From Geodermatophilaceae bacterium URHB0062 (GTDB taxonomy: Bacteria > Actinomycetota > Actinomycetes > Mycobacteriales > Geodermatophilaceae), in contig KK211087.1 in the NCBI GenBank assembly GCA_000620185.1, positions 343,373 to 407,372 on the forward strand: DNA of 64,000 bases. Direction: 5' to 3'. The notes beneath the pieces are model-generated. The model ran no database searches. It had not been told where the DNA came from and worked only from the letters and a program-made list of their open reading frames with translations. The number at the start of each line of letters is the position of its first letter. Within the stretch, counting starts at the first letter, position 1. Positions 55,796-64,000 of this stretch are shown one piece after another. The translations under genes were made by a program, and so were the position numbers.

Positions 55796-56683
55796 GTGGA
55801 CGTCGCCGTGCTGGTGAGCCCTGCCGCGGGCCGGGGCCGGGCCCGCGCGGTCGGCGGATCGGTGGTCGATGCGCTGCGCGAGGCCGGCCTGACCCCGCAC
55901 GTACTGCCCGCCTCGACCGGCCGGGAGGCCGAGCGGCAGGCCGCCGCGGCGGTGGCCGACGGCACCGGGGCCGTCGTGGCGGTGGGTGGCGACGGTTCCG
56001 CCCACGCGGCCGTGCAGGCCGTCGCCGGAAGGGGCACCCCGCTGGCCGTCGTCCCGGCGGGGACCGGCAACGACCTCGCTTCCGCTCTCGGCATCCCGCG
56101 GGATCCCGTCGCGGCCGCCCGCGCCGCCGCCGAGGACCTGCTCGCCGGCCGCGGGCGCGACATCGACGCCGGCCGGACGGCGAACCGCTGGTGGGCCACG
56201 GTCCTGTGCTGCGGCTTCGATTCCGCCGTCACGGACCGGGCGAACCGGCTCCGCTGGCCGCGCGGGCGCCGCCGGTACGACGTCGCCGTCCTGGCCGAGC
56301 TGGCGCGGCTGCGGCCGCGGGAGCTCACGCTCGTGCTCGACGGCGCGGAGCGGACCCTGCCGGTCACCCTGGTCGCCGTCGGCAACACCTGCTGGTACGG
56401 CGGCGGCATGAAGGTCTGCCCGGGCGCCGATCCGACCGACGGGCTGTTCGACGTCACCGTGGTCGGGGCCATCACCCGGCTGGAGCTGATCCGCACCAAG
56501 TCGCTGCTCACGGCGGGCACGCACGTCGACAACCCCGCCGTCACCGTGCACCGGGCCGCCCGCGTCGAGCTGTCGTCGCCCGGCGTCACCACCTACGCCG
56601 ACGGCGAGCCGGTCGCGCTGCTGCCCGCGGTGGCGGAGTGCGTGCCGGGGGCGCTGCGGGTGGTCGGCGGCGGCCGGGCCTGA
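55796..56683 (+). CDS. Diacylglycerol/lipid kinase family protein
   Basis: A 295-residue DAGK-catalytic-domain protein: LVSPAAGRGRA phosphate loop, VAVGGDGSAHAAVQAVAGRG (GGDGS in place of the usual GGDGT), VVPAGTGNDLASALG, and the C-terminal MKVCPGADPTDGLFDVTVVG and TYADGEPV motifs. It phosphorylates a lipid such as diacylglycerol. It lies between tatC and helY as in mycobacteria and relatives. Confidence 0.88.
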   Translation: MDVAVLVSPAAGRGRARAVGGSVVDALREAGLTPHVLPASTGREAERQAAAAVADGTGAVVAVGGDGSAHAAVQAVAGRGTPLAVVPAGTGNDLASALGIPRDPVAAARAAAEDLLAGRGRDIDAGRTANRWWATVLCCGFDSAVTDRANRLRWPRGRRRYDVAVLAELARLRPRELTLVLDGAERTLPVTLVAVGNTCWYGGGMKVCPGADPTDGLFDVTVVGAITRLELIRTKSLLTAGTHVDNPAVTVHRAARVELSSPGVTTYADGEPVALLPAVAECVPGALRVVGGGRA

Positions 56684-56696
56684 GCCGCTCCGTCGC

Positions 56697-56749
56697 CGCG
56701 AGAGCCGCCCCACGGCGCGGCTCCGGCGGCGATCCGGGCGGCTCTCGCG
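56697..56749. repeat. Inverted repeat with 14-bp arms between the lipid kinase gene and helY
   Basis: CGCGAGAGCCGCCC (56697-56710) is exactly complementary to GGGCGGCTCTCGCG (56736-56749). A smaller GC-rich inner repeat fills the 25-nt spacer. It starts 13 bases after the kinase stop, so terminator is the simplest reading; a dispersed palindromic repeat is possible. Confidence 0.75.
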
Positions 56750-56810
56750 ATCAACCGCGGGGCGTGCCGACCGCCGGGGGCGTGCGAGTGGCGGGGAGCG
56801 GGAAGGTCCT

Positions 56811-56823
56811 TACTGTGGGGGTC
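56811..56823 (+). promoter_or_regulatory. Leaderless-type -10 (TACTGT) for helY
   Basis: TACTGT at 56811-56816, 7 nt, then ATG at 56824; no Shine-Dalgarno. Confidence 0.5.
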
Positions 56824-59661
56824 ATGGCCAGCCCCGCTGAGCGGTACGCCGCGGCCCGGAGACGGACCGCCCATCCCGCGCTGGCGGACTTCACCGCCGA
56901 CCTCGGCTTCTCCCTCGACCCGTTCCAGGTCGAGGCGTGCGAGGCGCTCGAGCAGGGCGCCGGGGTACTGGTGTGCGCGCCGACCGGGGCGGGGAAGACG
57001 GTCGTGGGCGAGTTCGCCGTCCACAAGGCCCTCGCCGAGGGGCGCAAGGCCTTCTACACGACCCCGATCAAGGCGCTGAGCAACCAGAAGTACAACGACC
57101 TCGTCGAGCGCTACGGCGAGAAGCAGGTCGGGCTGCTGACCGGCGACAACGCCATCAACGGCGACGCCCCCGTGGTCGTGATGACCACCGAGGTCCTGCG
57201 CAACATGCTCTACGCGGAGTCGCCGGCCATCGACGGGCTCGGCTACGTCGTCATGGACGAGGTGCACTACCTCGCCGACCGGTTCCGCGGCGCGGTGTGG
57301 GAGGAGGTGATCATCCACCTCCCGGAGTGGGTCACCCTCGTCTCGCTGTCGGCGACGGTCAGCAACGCCGAGGAGTTCGGCGAGTGGCTGGTGACCGTCC
57401 GCGGCCACACGAAGGTGGTGGTCAGCGAGGTCCGGCCGGTGCCGCTGTGGCAGCACATGCTGGTCGGCAGCCGGGTCTTCGACCTGTTCTCCCTCCGGCC
57501 GGCGGCGCACGCGGGGGAGCACGGCGACACCCCGCGCGGGCACTCGACCCGCGAGCGCGGCGCCTCGGTGGTCGATCCGGAGCTGGTGCGCTTCGTGCGC
57601 GAGCAGGAGCGCCGGATGGACACCTGGGGCGGTGGCGGAGGGCGCCGCGACTCCTCGTTCCGGCCCCGGTACCGGCCGCCGTCCCGGAACGACGTCGTCG
57701 AGCGGCTCGACAAGGCGGGTCTGCTCCCGGCCATCACCTTCGTCTTCAGCCGCAACGGCTGCGATGCCGCCGTCCACCAGTGCCTGCTCTCCGGGCTGCG
57801 GCTGACCGACGAGTCCGAGCGCGCGGAGATCGCCGAGATCATCGAGCGCAGGACCGGCTCGCTGCCGGAGGAGGACCTGCACGTCCTCGGCTTCTGGGAG
57901 TGGCGCGAGGGTCTGCTGGCCGGTCTCGCCGCCCACCACGCCGGCCTCGTCCCGGCGTTCAAGGAAACCGTCGAGGAGTGCTTCGTCCGCGGCCTGGTGA
58001 AAGCCGTCTTCGCCACCGAGACGCTGGCGCTGGGCATCAACATGCCGGCGCGCACCGTCGTCCTGGAGCGGCTGGTCAAGTGGAACGGCGAGGCCCATGT
58101 CGACGTGACCCCGGGGGAGTACACGCAGCTCACCGGGCGCGCCGGCCGCCGCGGCATCGACGTCGAGGGCCACGCGGTCGTCGTCTGGGCGCCCGGTATG
58201 GACCCCTCCGTCGTCGCCGGCCTGGCCAGCACGCGCACCTTCCCGCTGAAGTCGTCGTTCCGGCCGAGCTACAACATGGCGGTCAACCTGGTCGGCTCCT
58301 TTGGCCGGGCGCGGGCGCGCGAGCTGCTGGCGTCGTCGTTCGCCCAGTTCCAGGCCGACCGGTCGGTCGTCGGTCTGGCACGCGCCGCGGCCCGCCACGA
58401 GGAGGAGGCAACCCGCGCGGCCAAGGAGATGCACTCCGATCGTGGCGACGTCGGCGACTACGCGCAGCTCCGCAGGCAGATCGCCGACCGGGAGAAGGAG
58501 CTCTCCCGCGACTCGCAGGCCAAGCGCCGGATGGAGGCCGCGGACGCCCTCGCCGCTCTGCGTCCCGGCGACGTCATCCGCGTGCCGTCGGGACGGCGAC
58601 AGGGGCTGGCCGTCGTCCTCGACCCGGGCATCACCGATCTGGCCGATCCGCGACCGCTGGTGCTGACCGAGGACAAGTGGGCCGGGCGGCTGGGCTCGGT
58701 CGACTTCCCGACGCCGGTCAGCGCGCTGGCCCGGGTGCGGGTGCCGAAGAACTTCAACCACCGGAGCCCGCACGCCCGCCGAGATCTCGCCTCGACCCTC
58801 CGCAACGCCCGCGTGGAGAACGACCTGGGAGCCCGCCGGATCAAGCACCGGTCGGCCGCCGCCGACGATCCCGTGCTCGACGACCTGCGGCACGCGCTGC
58901 GGGCACATCCGGTGCACGCGCTGCCCGACCGGGAGGAGCGGGTCCGCGTGGCCGAGCGGTGGCTGCGCGCCGTCCGCGAGGCGGACGGGCTGCAGCGCAA
59001 GATGACCGAGCGGACGGGTTCGCTGACCCGGCAGTTCGACTGCACCTGCGACGTCCTCGAGGAGCTGGGCTACCTGGTGCCGGAGATCGCCCCGCTCGTG
59101 CCGGCCGACACGGAGGTGCTCGGCGCCGCGGACGACGTCCCCCTGGTCACCGACGAGGGACGCCGCCTCGCCCGCATCTGGTCGGAGGCGGACCTGCTGG
59201 TCGCCGAGTGCCTCCGGTCGGGCGCCTGGCGCGGGCTGAACCCCGCCGAACTGGCCGCTGTGACGTCCACGCTGGTGTTCGAGGCGCGGCGGGACACCCC
59301 CGGCCTGCCCGCGGTGCCCGCAGGAAAGGTCGCGGCCGCGATCGGCGAGATGCGGCGCATCCGCGACCGGTTGCAGGATCTCGAGCGCGACCGTGGCGTG
59401 CCGGTCAGCCGGGACCTCGACCTGGGCTTCGCCTGGGCGGCCTACCGCTGGGCCGACGGGCAGAACCTGGACCGCGTGCTCGCCGGCGCGGAGCAGGCGG
59501 GCACCGAGCTCTCCGGCGGTGACTTCGTGCGCTGGACCCGGCAGCTCATCGACCTGCTCGACCAGCTCGCCAAGGTGGCGGACGAGCCCGTCGCCTCGGT
59601 GGCACGTGCCGCCGTCGGCCGCGTCCGGCGCGGCGTGGTCGCCGTCGCCGTGAGCGGGTGA
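56824..59661 (+). CDS. helY: DEAD/DEAH box RNA helicase HelY (Ski2/Mtr4-like)
   Basis: A 945-residue Ski2-like helicase (Rv2092c). Motor motifs: Walker A APTGAGKT (52-59), TTPIKALSNQK, DEVH (145-148), SLSATVSN, then FATETLALGINMPARTVV and QLTGRAGRRGIDVEGH. A Gly/Arg-rich insert (TWGGGGGRRDSSF) sits between RecA domains. The rest holds the arch/KOW-like region and the C-terminal DSHCT domain (DLGFAWAAYRWADGQNLDRV). The role is likely RNA turnover or processing. The ATG at 56824 is preferred because a -10-like box lies 7 nt before it. Confidence 0.94.
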   Translation: MASPAERYAAARRRTAHPALADFTADLGFSLDPFQVEACEALEQGAGVLVCAPTGAGKTVVGEFAVHKALAEGRKAFYTTPIKALSNQKYNDLVERYGEKQVGLLTGDNAINGDAPVVVMTTEVLRNMLYAESPAIDGLGYVVMDEVHYLADRFRGAVWEEVIIHLPEWVTLVSLSATVSNAEEFGEWLVTVRGHTKVVVSEVRPVPLWQHMLVGSRVFDLFSLRPAAHAGEHGDTPRGHSTRERGASVVDPELVRFVREQERRMDTWGGGGGRRDSSFRPRYRPPSRNDVVERLDKAGLLPAITFVFSRNGCDAAVHQCLLSGLRLTDESERAEIAEIIERRTGSLPEEDLHVLGFWEWREGLLAGLAAHHAGLVPAFKETVEECFVRGLVKAVFATETLALGINMPARTVVLERLVKWNGEAHVDVTPGEYTQLTGRAGRRGIDVEGHAVVVWAPGMDPSVVAGLASTRTFPLKSSFRPSYNMAVNLVGSFGRARARELLASSFAQFQADRSVVGLARAAARHEEEATRAAKEMHSDRGDVGDYAQLRRQIADREKELSRDSQAKRRMEAADALAALRPGDVIRVPSGRRQGLAVVLDPGITDLADPRPLVLTEDKWAGRLGSVDFPTPVSALARVRVPKNFNHRSPHARRDLASTLRNARVENDLGARRIKHRSAAADDPVLDDLRHALRAHPVHALPDREERVRVAERWLRAVREADGLQRKMTERTGSLTRQFDCTCDVLEELGYLVPEIAPLVPADTEVLGAADDVPLVTDEGRRLARIWSEADLLVAECLRSGAWRGLNPAELAAVTSTLVFEARRDTPGLPAVPAGKVAAAIGEMRRIRDRLQDLERDRGVPVSRDLDLGFAWAAYRWADGQNLDRVLAGAEQAGTELSGGDFVRWTRQLIDLLDQLAKVADEPVASVARAAVGRVRRGVVAVAVSG

Positions 59662-59761
59662 CCACGGCTCGTCGCCCCGCTGCCCCGCCGTCCCGTGGGG
59701 CAGAATTCGGTCGCCTCGCCGGCGCAGGACAGCGGCTGCGGGGCTCGACGGGGGAGCGCAG

Positions 59762-60307
59762 ATGACCGAGACGCCGCAGGACGACGAGCGGCGTTCCGAC
59801 GACGCGCCCAGACGTGCCGACGAGCAGGCGCGGGCCCCGCAGCCGTTCGGCACGCCCGGTCACCATGAGGCACCCCGGCACGAGCAGCCCCCGTACGGAC
59901 CGCCGGGTCAGTACGGCGCTCCCGGTCAGTACGCCCAGCCCGGTCAGTTCGGCCAGTACGACGTCCCGGGGCAGTACGAACTACCGCAGGCGCCGACCCG
60001 GAAGTCGCGGGTGGGCGTTCTCGTCGGCGCCGCCGCGCTGATCCTGGCGCTCATCGCGATCGGCGTCGTCCTCGCCATGCACCTGGGCCCCACCGTCCTG
60101 GACCGGGCCGCCGTCGAGCGGGACGTCGCCGCCCAGTTCGAGCAGCTGGAGGGCGTCGCCGTCGACCTCAGCTGCCCCCAGGAGATGAAGGTCGAGTCGG
60201 GCGCCGAGTACCGCTGTACCGGCACGACCGCCGACGGTGAAGAGGTCGAGATCGCGATCCGGATCGGGGACGAGCGCAACGGCGACTACACCTGGACCGA
60301 GGTCTGA
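59762..60307 (+). CDS. DUF4333 domain membrane protein
   Basis: A 181-residue protein: an N-terminal acidic then Pro/Gln/Tyr-rich region with GQYGAPGQYAQPGQFGQYD repeats, a transmembrane helix (residues about 84-106, VGVLVGAAALILALIAIGVV), and an extracellular DUF4333 domain with two Cys (LSCPQEM ... YRCTGT) likely disulphide-linked. GGGGGAGCGCAG precedes the ATG. Similar proteins are found as Rv2091c in this location. Function unknown. Convergent with the exonuclease gene, 9 bases apart. Confidence 0.82.
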   Translation: MTETPQDDERRSDDAPRRADEQARAPQPFGTPGHHEAPRHEQPPYGPPGQYGAPGQYAQPGQFGQYDVPGQYELPQAPTRKSRVGVLVGAAALILALIAIGVVLAMHLGPTVLDRAAVERDVAAQFEQLEGVAVDLSCPQEMKVESGAEYRCTGTTADGEEVEIAIRIGDERNGDYTWTEV

Positions 60308-60316
60308 CGGCGGTCG

Positions 60317-61243
60317 TCAGTCCAGCACGTCGGGCGGCCACCCGAGGGCCGCGCCCAGGCGCCTGAGCGAGGACTCCAGCCCGTGCGCGGCGGCGAGCTC
60401 CGCCAGCGCGGTTGCGTCGGCCGGCACGCGGGGGAGCCCACCCTCGACCGGCGGCAGGTCGATGTCGCAGGCGACCGCGACGACGACCGGCGCGGCGTCG
60501 AGGTAGGAGGCGGCGGCGTGCAGCTTCTTGAGGACGGCGGCGGTCAGCGGTGCCGTCGGGACGACGGTCCGCGCCACCGCGGCGCGGATGCCGGCGAGGT
60601 CGCCGAACTCGTTGATCAGCGCGGCGGCCGTCTTCGCACCGACCCCGGCCACGCCGGGCAGCCCGTCGCTCGGGTCGCCGCGCAGCACCGCGAAGTCGGC
60701 GTAGGCGCGGCCGGGGATGCCGTACTTCGCGGTCACCGCCGCCTCGTCGACCGTCTCGATGTCGGCGATCCCGCGCGCGGTGTAGAGCACGCGGACGCCC
60801 CGCTCGTCGTCGACGAGCTGGAAGAGGTCGCGGTCACCGGTGACGACGTCGACCGACCCCCGGGCCCGCGTGGCGAGCGTCCCGATGATGTCGTCTGCCT
60901 CGTACCCGGGCGCCCCGACGCGGTCGATGCCGGCCGCCGCGAGGACGTCGACCAGGATGGGCACCTGGGGGCTGAGCTCGTCGGGCACCTCCTCACCGCC
61001 CTCGGGCGCCACGCGGTGCGCCTTGTACGACGGCAGCGCCTCGACGCGGAAGGCCGGCCGCCAGTCGTCGTCCCAGCAGGCGACGAAGCGGTCCGGGCCG
61101 TGCGCGGTGATCAGCCGGGCACTCATGTCGAGGAAGCCGCGGACGGCGTTGATCGGCCGTCCGTCCGGTGTCGTGATGCTCGTAGGGACCCCGTAGAACG
61201 CCCGGAAGTAGAGGCTGGCCGCGTCCAGCAGCATCGTGGTCAC
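60317..61243 (-). CDS. 5'-3' exonuclease (Pol I N-domain-like, Rv2090-like)
   Basis: A 308-residue FEN/PIN-like nuclease. Metal ligands appear in MLLDAASLYFRAF, EADDIIGTLA and VVTGDRDLFQLVDD; YGIPGRAYADFAVLRGDPSD and LPGVAGVGAKTAAALI form the helix-3-turn-helix DNA grip. It probably removes RNA primers or flaps. AGGAG lies six bases before the GTG at 61243; the ATG three codons later is an alternative. Same place as Rv2090. Confidence 0.9.
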   Translation of the reverse strand: MTTMLLDAASLYFRAFYGVPTSITTPDGRPINAVRGFLDMSARLITAHGPDRFVACWDDDWRPAFRVEALPSYKAHRVAPEGGEEVPDELSPQVPILVDVLAAAGIDRVGAPGYEADDIIGTLATRARGSVDVVTGDRDLFQLVDDERGVRVLYTARGIADIETVDEAAVTAKYGIPGRAYADFAVLRGDPSDGLPGVAGVGAKTAAALINEFGDLAGIRAAVARTVVPTAPLTAAVLKKLHAAASYLDAAPVVVAVACDIDLPPVEGGLPRVPADATALAELAAAHGLESSLRRLGAALGWPPDVLD

Positions 61244-61378
61244 GAGCGCTCCTCGCCGGCGCTCGTCGCCCTCGTGCCCACCACGGGCGCTGTGTCTCTG
61301 CGTGATCTCGCAAGCTCGCTCACGAGGGCGGACGCTAGCCGTTCGCCGCGCGACGCGGAGATCCGGTCGCCGGCTGGC

Positions 61379-61390
61379 TACTCTGCCGCT
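61379..61390 (+). promoter_or_regulatory. Leaderless-type -10 (TACTCT) for the M24 peptidase gene
   Basis: TACTCT at 61379-61384, 6 nt, then GTG at 61391; no Shine-Dalgarno. Confidence 0.5.
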
Positions 61391-62536
61391 GTGGCGACCG
61401 ATACGGCGACCGAGCCTCTGGTGACCATCGAGCGCGTGCACGCCGCGCGCGAGGTGGCCGGAGAGCTCGGCGTGGACCTCCTCGTGCTGACTCCCGGCTC
61501 CGACCTGCGCTACCTGTGCGGGTACAACGCGCACGCCATGGAGCGGCTCACGACACTGGCCGTGCCGCAGCGCGGCGAGCCCTTCCTCGTCGTGCCCAGG
61601 CTGGAGGCACCGATGGTCGACGCGAGCCCGGCCGGCGCACTCGGGCTCGAGCTGCTGGCCTGGGACGAGACCGATGACCCCTTCGCGCTGCTCGCGCGGA
61701 CGGCGACCGCGCGCCTGGGCGCTGAGCCGACCCGCGTCGGGGTGGGCGCCCGGACGTGGGCCGAGCACGCCCTCGGCGTGCAGCGCGCGCTGCCCGGCTC
61801 GGCGCTGGAACTGGCCGGCCCGGTCGTGGACCGGCTCCGCATGGTCAAGTCCGCGGCCGAGATCGAGGAGCTCGCGATCGCCGGCGCCGCGATCGACCGG
61901 GTGCACGCGCGGATGGGGGAGTGGCTGCGGGTCGGCCGCACCGAGGCGGAGGTCGGCGCCGACATCGACGCGGCGATCCGGGCCGAGGGGCACGTCGGCG
62001 TCGACTTCACCATCGTGGGCTCCGGGCCGAACGGCGCGAGCCCGCACCACGAGCTGTCGGGCCGGACCGTCGAGGCCGGGGATCTGGTGGTGGTCGACAT
62101 CGGCGGCGAGACGGCGACCGGGTACCGGTCGGACTGCACGCGCACCTACGTCGTCGGCGGGTCGGCCGGAGCCGACGTCGCCGAGTGGTACGCCGTCCTG
62201 AAGGAGGCCCAGCGCGCGGCCACCGCCGCCGTGCGGCCTGGCGCGACCGCCGAGTCGATCGACGCGGCCGCCCGGGCGGTGATCGACCAGGCCGGCTGGG
62301 GGGAGCACTTCATCCACCGCACCGGGCACGGCATCGGGCTGGACACCCACGAGGCGCCCTACATCGTCGCCGGCAACGACGTCCCACTGGTGCCGGGCAT
62401 GGCGTTCTCGGTCGAGCCGGGCATCTACCTGGCCGGCCGCTGCGGCGCCCGCATCGAGGACATCGTCGTCTGCACCGACGACGGCGTCCGCACCCTGAAC
62501 GACGGTCCCCGTGAGCTCGTCGAACTCCCCGGCTGA
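61391..62536 (+). CDS. M24 family Xaa-Pro dipeptidase (PepE/Rv2089c-like)
   Basis: A 381-residue pita-bread metallopeptidase. An N-terminal creatinase-like domain (DLRYLCGYNAHAMERL) precedes the catalytic domain with five dinuclear metal ligands: Asp in VVVDIGG, Asp in YRSDCTRTY, His in HRTGHGIGLDTHE, Glu in FSVEPGIY and Glu in RIEDIVV. Likely cleaves dipeptides with a C-terminal Pro in the cytoplasm. Its end overlaps the Lrp/AsnC gene by 26 bases. Confidence 0.92.
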   Translation: MATDTATEPLVTIERVHAAREVAGELGVDLLVLTPGSDLRYLCGYNAHAMERLTTLAVPQRGEPFLVVPRLEAPMVDASPAGALGLELLAWDETDDPFALLARTATARLGAEPTRVGVGARTWAEHALGVQRALPGSALELAGPVVDRLRMVKSAAEIEELAIAGAAIDRVHARMGEWLRVGRTEAEVGADIDAAIRAEGHVGVDFTIVGSGPNGASPHHELSGRTVEAGDLVVVDIGGETATGYRSDCTRTYVVGGSAGADVAEWYAVLKEAQRAATAAVRPGATAESIDAAARAVIDQAGWGEHFIHRTGHGIGLDTHEAPYIVAGNDVPLVPGMAFSVEPGIYLAGRCGARIEDIVVCTDDGVRTLNDGPRELVELPG

Positions 62537-63002
62537 GGCCGGGGGGCCGGGTGGCGCGTCCCCGGCCGCCGACGTCGACCGCGCGATCCTCGCGGCGCTG
62601 GCCCGGGACGGGCGGGCCAGCTACACCGAGCTCGCCGAGAAGGTCGGGCTGTCGGTGTCCGCGGTGCACCAGCGGGTCCGCCGGCTGGAGCAGCGCGGGA
62701 TGATCACCGGCTACCGGGCCACGCTGGACGCGAAGGTGCTCGGGCTGCCGCTCACCGCGTTCGTGTCCATCACGCCGATCGACGTGGCGCAGCCCGACGA
62801 CGCCCCGGCGCGGCTGGCGCACCTCTCGGCCATCGAGGAGTGCCACTCGGTCGCCGGGATGGAGAGCTACATCCTCAAAGTGCGGGTCGCCTCGCCGGAC
62901 GCGCTCGAGCACCTGCTCCAGGACATCCGCGCGGCAGCCAACGTGACCACGAGGACGACGGTCGTCCTGTCCACCTTCTACGAGGACCGCCCGCCGCTCT
63001 GA
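62511..63002 (+). CDS. Lrp/AsnC family transcriptional regulator
   Basis: A 163-residue feast/famine regulator: winged helix DVDRAILAALARDGRASYTE, LAEKVGLSVSAVHQRVRRLE, then the RAM ligand-binding domain (AFVSITPIDVAQPDD, VAGMESYILKVRVASPDALE). The GTG start lies inside the 3' end of the peptidase gene, suggesting coupling, so it may respond to amino acids released by that peptidase. Confidence 0.9.
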   Translation: MSSSNSPAEAGGPGGASPAADVDRAILAALARDGRASYTELAEKVGLSVSAVHQRVRRLEQRGMITGYRATLDAKVLGLPLTAFVSITPIDVAQPDDAPARLAHLSAIEECHSVAGMESYILKVRVASPDALEHLLQDIRAAANVTTRTTVVLSTFYEDRPPL

Positions 63003-63042
63003 GCCGCTGGACATCTCTTCGAACGTGTGTTCGGATAGGGCC

Positions 63043-64000
63043 ATGCGGTGGGACGCGCAGCGCCTGGACGCCAGCGACGAGTCGGCCCTTCCGGGCATGC
63101 CGAGCATCCGCGGTCTGCTGCGCAGCGTGCGGGTGCCGGAGTTCCCAGGGCTGACCTTCCACGAGGTACGGGCGAAGAGCGCGCTGAACCACGTGCCGGG
63201 CGAGTCGGCCATGCCGTTCCCGTGGACGATCAATCCGTATCGCGGCTGCTCTCACGCCTGCCTCTACTGCCTGTCGGGAGACACGCGGATCCTGATGGCG
63301 GACGGCCGTCAGAAGCAGATCGCCGACGTGCGGGTGGGCGACCGAATCGTCGGCACGGAGCGTCGCGGCACCTACCGGCACTACGTAGTGACGGAGGTGC
63401 TCGCGCACTGGTCGACCGTCAAGGCGGCCCACTGCCTGAGCCTTGCGGACGGGAGCGAGATCGTCTCCAGCGGCGACCACCGGTTCCTCACCGCCGCGGG
63501 CTGGAGGTACGTCAGCGGGGCACCGGCAGGCGGCGAGGAGGGAGAATTCCTGGCGGAGGGGGACAGGCTGCTCGGGCCGGCGTCGGCGGGGGACTTCCCG
63601 AGCGGTTCGGTCGTCGGTCACGAGGTCGACAGAACGGGCGTCCGGATCACGAGCATCAAGGCGCTCGGCGTCCACATGCCGATGTACGACATCACGACCG
63701 GCACGGGCGACTTCATCGCGAACGGCGTCATCAGCCACAACTGCTTCGCCCGCAAGACGCACGAATGGCTCGAACTGGACTCCGGCCGCGACTTCGACAC
63801 CCAGGTCGTGGTGAAGACCAATGTGGTCGACGTCCTGCGCAAGGAGCTGGGCCGCCCCTCGTGGCAGCGGGAGCACGTGGCACTCGGCACCAACACCGAT
63901 CCCTACCAGCGGGCGGAGGGCCGGTACCGGCTCATGCCCGGCGTCATCACCGCCCTCGCCGATTCGGGCACGCCGTTCTCGATTCTCACCAAGGGCACGC
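63043..64000 (+). CDS. Intein-containing Rv2578c family radical SAM protein, 3'-truncated by window edge
   Basis: From ATG 63043 the frame is open to the edge (319 codons). The host protein begins MRWDAQRLDASDESALPGMP; its radical SAM cluster motif is C69xxxC73xxC, with the third Cys split by an intein. After splicing the motif reads CSHACLYCFARKTHEW, like spore-photoproduct-lyase-type and Rv2578c proteins. The C-extein continues DTQVVVKTNVVDVLRKEL and LGTNTDPYQRAEGRYRLMPG, typical of the family. Reaction unknown. C-terminus lies outside the window. Confidence 0.92.
   Translation, partial: MRWDAQRLDASDESALPGMPSIRGLLRSVRVPEFPGLTFHEVRAKSALNHVPGESAMPFPWTINPYRGCSHACLYCLSGDTRILMADGRQKQIADVRVGDRIVGTERRGTYRHYVVTEVLAHWSTVKAAHCLSLADGSEIVSSGDHRFLTAAGWRYVSGAPAGGEEGEFLAEGDRLLGPASAGDFPSGSVVGHEVDRTGVRITSIKALGVHMPMYDITTGTGDFIANGVISHNCFARKTHEWLELDSGRDFDTQVVVKTNVVDVLRKELGRPSWQREHVALGTNTDPYQRAEGRYRLMPGVITALADSGTPFSILTKGT
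63268..63741 (+). other. Mini-intein (158 residues, no homing endonuclease)
   Basis: The intein starts with Cys (codon 76 of the precursor; CLSGDTRILMADG is block A), has block B GDHRFLT with the conserved His, block F MYDITTGTGDFIANG and block G VISHN, with Cys as the first C-extein residue. All residues for Cys1/Asn158/Cys+1 protein splicing are visible. At 158 residues it lacks room for a LAGLIDADG endonuclease. It is inserted exactly at the third cysteine of the radical SAM Fe-S motif. Confidence 0.95.

Noticed and set aside
56593-59853. 1086-codon minus-strand ORF across helY
   Set aside because: Antisense shadow; helY on plus has complete helicase motifs.

Overview
This window is chromosomal DNA from a very GC-rich actinobacterium. 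It carries a complete Pup-proteasome locus (mpa, dop, pup, prcB, prcA, pafA, pafB, pafC), mycothiol genes (mshC and mycothiol-dependent-enzyme relatives), many GTG starts, and many -10-like TANNNT hexamers placed 6-8 nt before a start codon, which points to leaderless transcription. From position 11,400 on, the gene order follows the Mycobacterium tuberculosis block Rv2141c to Rv2089c (M20 peptidase, uppP, phosphoglycerate-mutase-like protein, DUF3090, mshC, PAC2 protein, metH, RecB-like nuclease, trmI, mpa, dop, pup, prcBA, pafA, pafBC, tatAC, helY, 5'-3' exonuclease, M24 peptidase). Gene content and style suggest Geodermatophilaceae or relatives (Blastococcus, Geodermatophilus, Modestobacter). 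That placement is an inference.

Layout. (1) 1-11,256 looks like one end of an integrated element abutting the 3' end of a tRNA-Leu(GAG) gene at 11,257-11,341. It holds a large serine recombinase, small ORFs around a 15-bp tandem repeat, a small acidic ORF, and an operon of a 2146-residue DnaQ-DinG-RecQ fusion overlapping a partner gene that runs off the left edge. (2) 11,428-21,232: peptidase, SDR, quinone oxidoreductase, pentapeptide protein, an amidohydrolase/DUF59/IclR operon, a RecD2-like helicase and an aldo/keto reductase. (3) 21,370-29,526: a perfect 26-bp-arm palindrome, uppP, a guanidine-III riboswitch driving an SMR exporter, DUF3090/SCO1664-type genes, mshC and a dGTPase-like gene ending in a dispersed repeat. 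(4) 29,591-39,045: PAC2 protein, metH with an insertion, HAD hydrolase, amidohydrolase, a divergent MarR/mycothiol-enzyme pair and a RecB-family nuclease. (5) 39,141-56,683: trmI, the Pup-proteasome system, pafBC, tatAC and a diacylglycerol kinase. (6) 56,824-64,000: helY, DUF4333 protein, 5'-3' exonuclease, M24 peptidase, Lrp/AsnC regulator and a radical SAM gene interrupted by a mini-intein, truncated by the right edge.

How it works together: PafA ligates Pup to targets, Dop removes it, Mpa unfolds pupylated proteins into the PrcAB core, and PafBC (WYL proteins) usually act in DNA-damage gene control. Pup here already ends in Glu, so Dop would be needed only for depupylation. A low-GC endonuclease-VII-like gene sits between pup and prcB.

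The most unusual items are the DnaQ-DinG-RecQ fusion with lost Fe-S ligands on a tRNA-associated island, the mini-intein at the third Fe-S cysteine of a radical SAM enzyme, a dispersed repeat that supplies gene C-termini, and a palindromic insertion inside metH.
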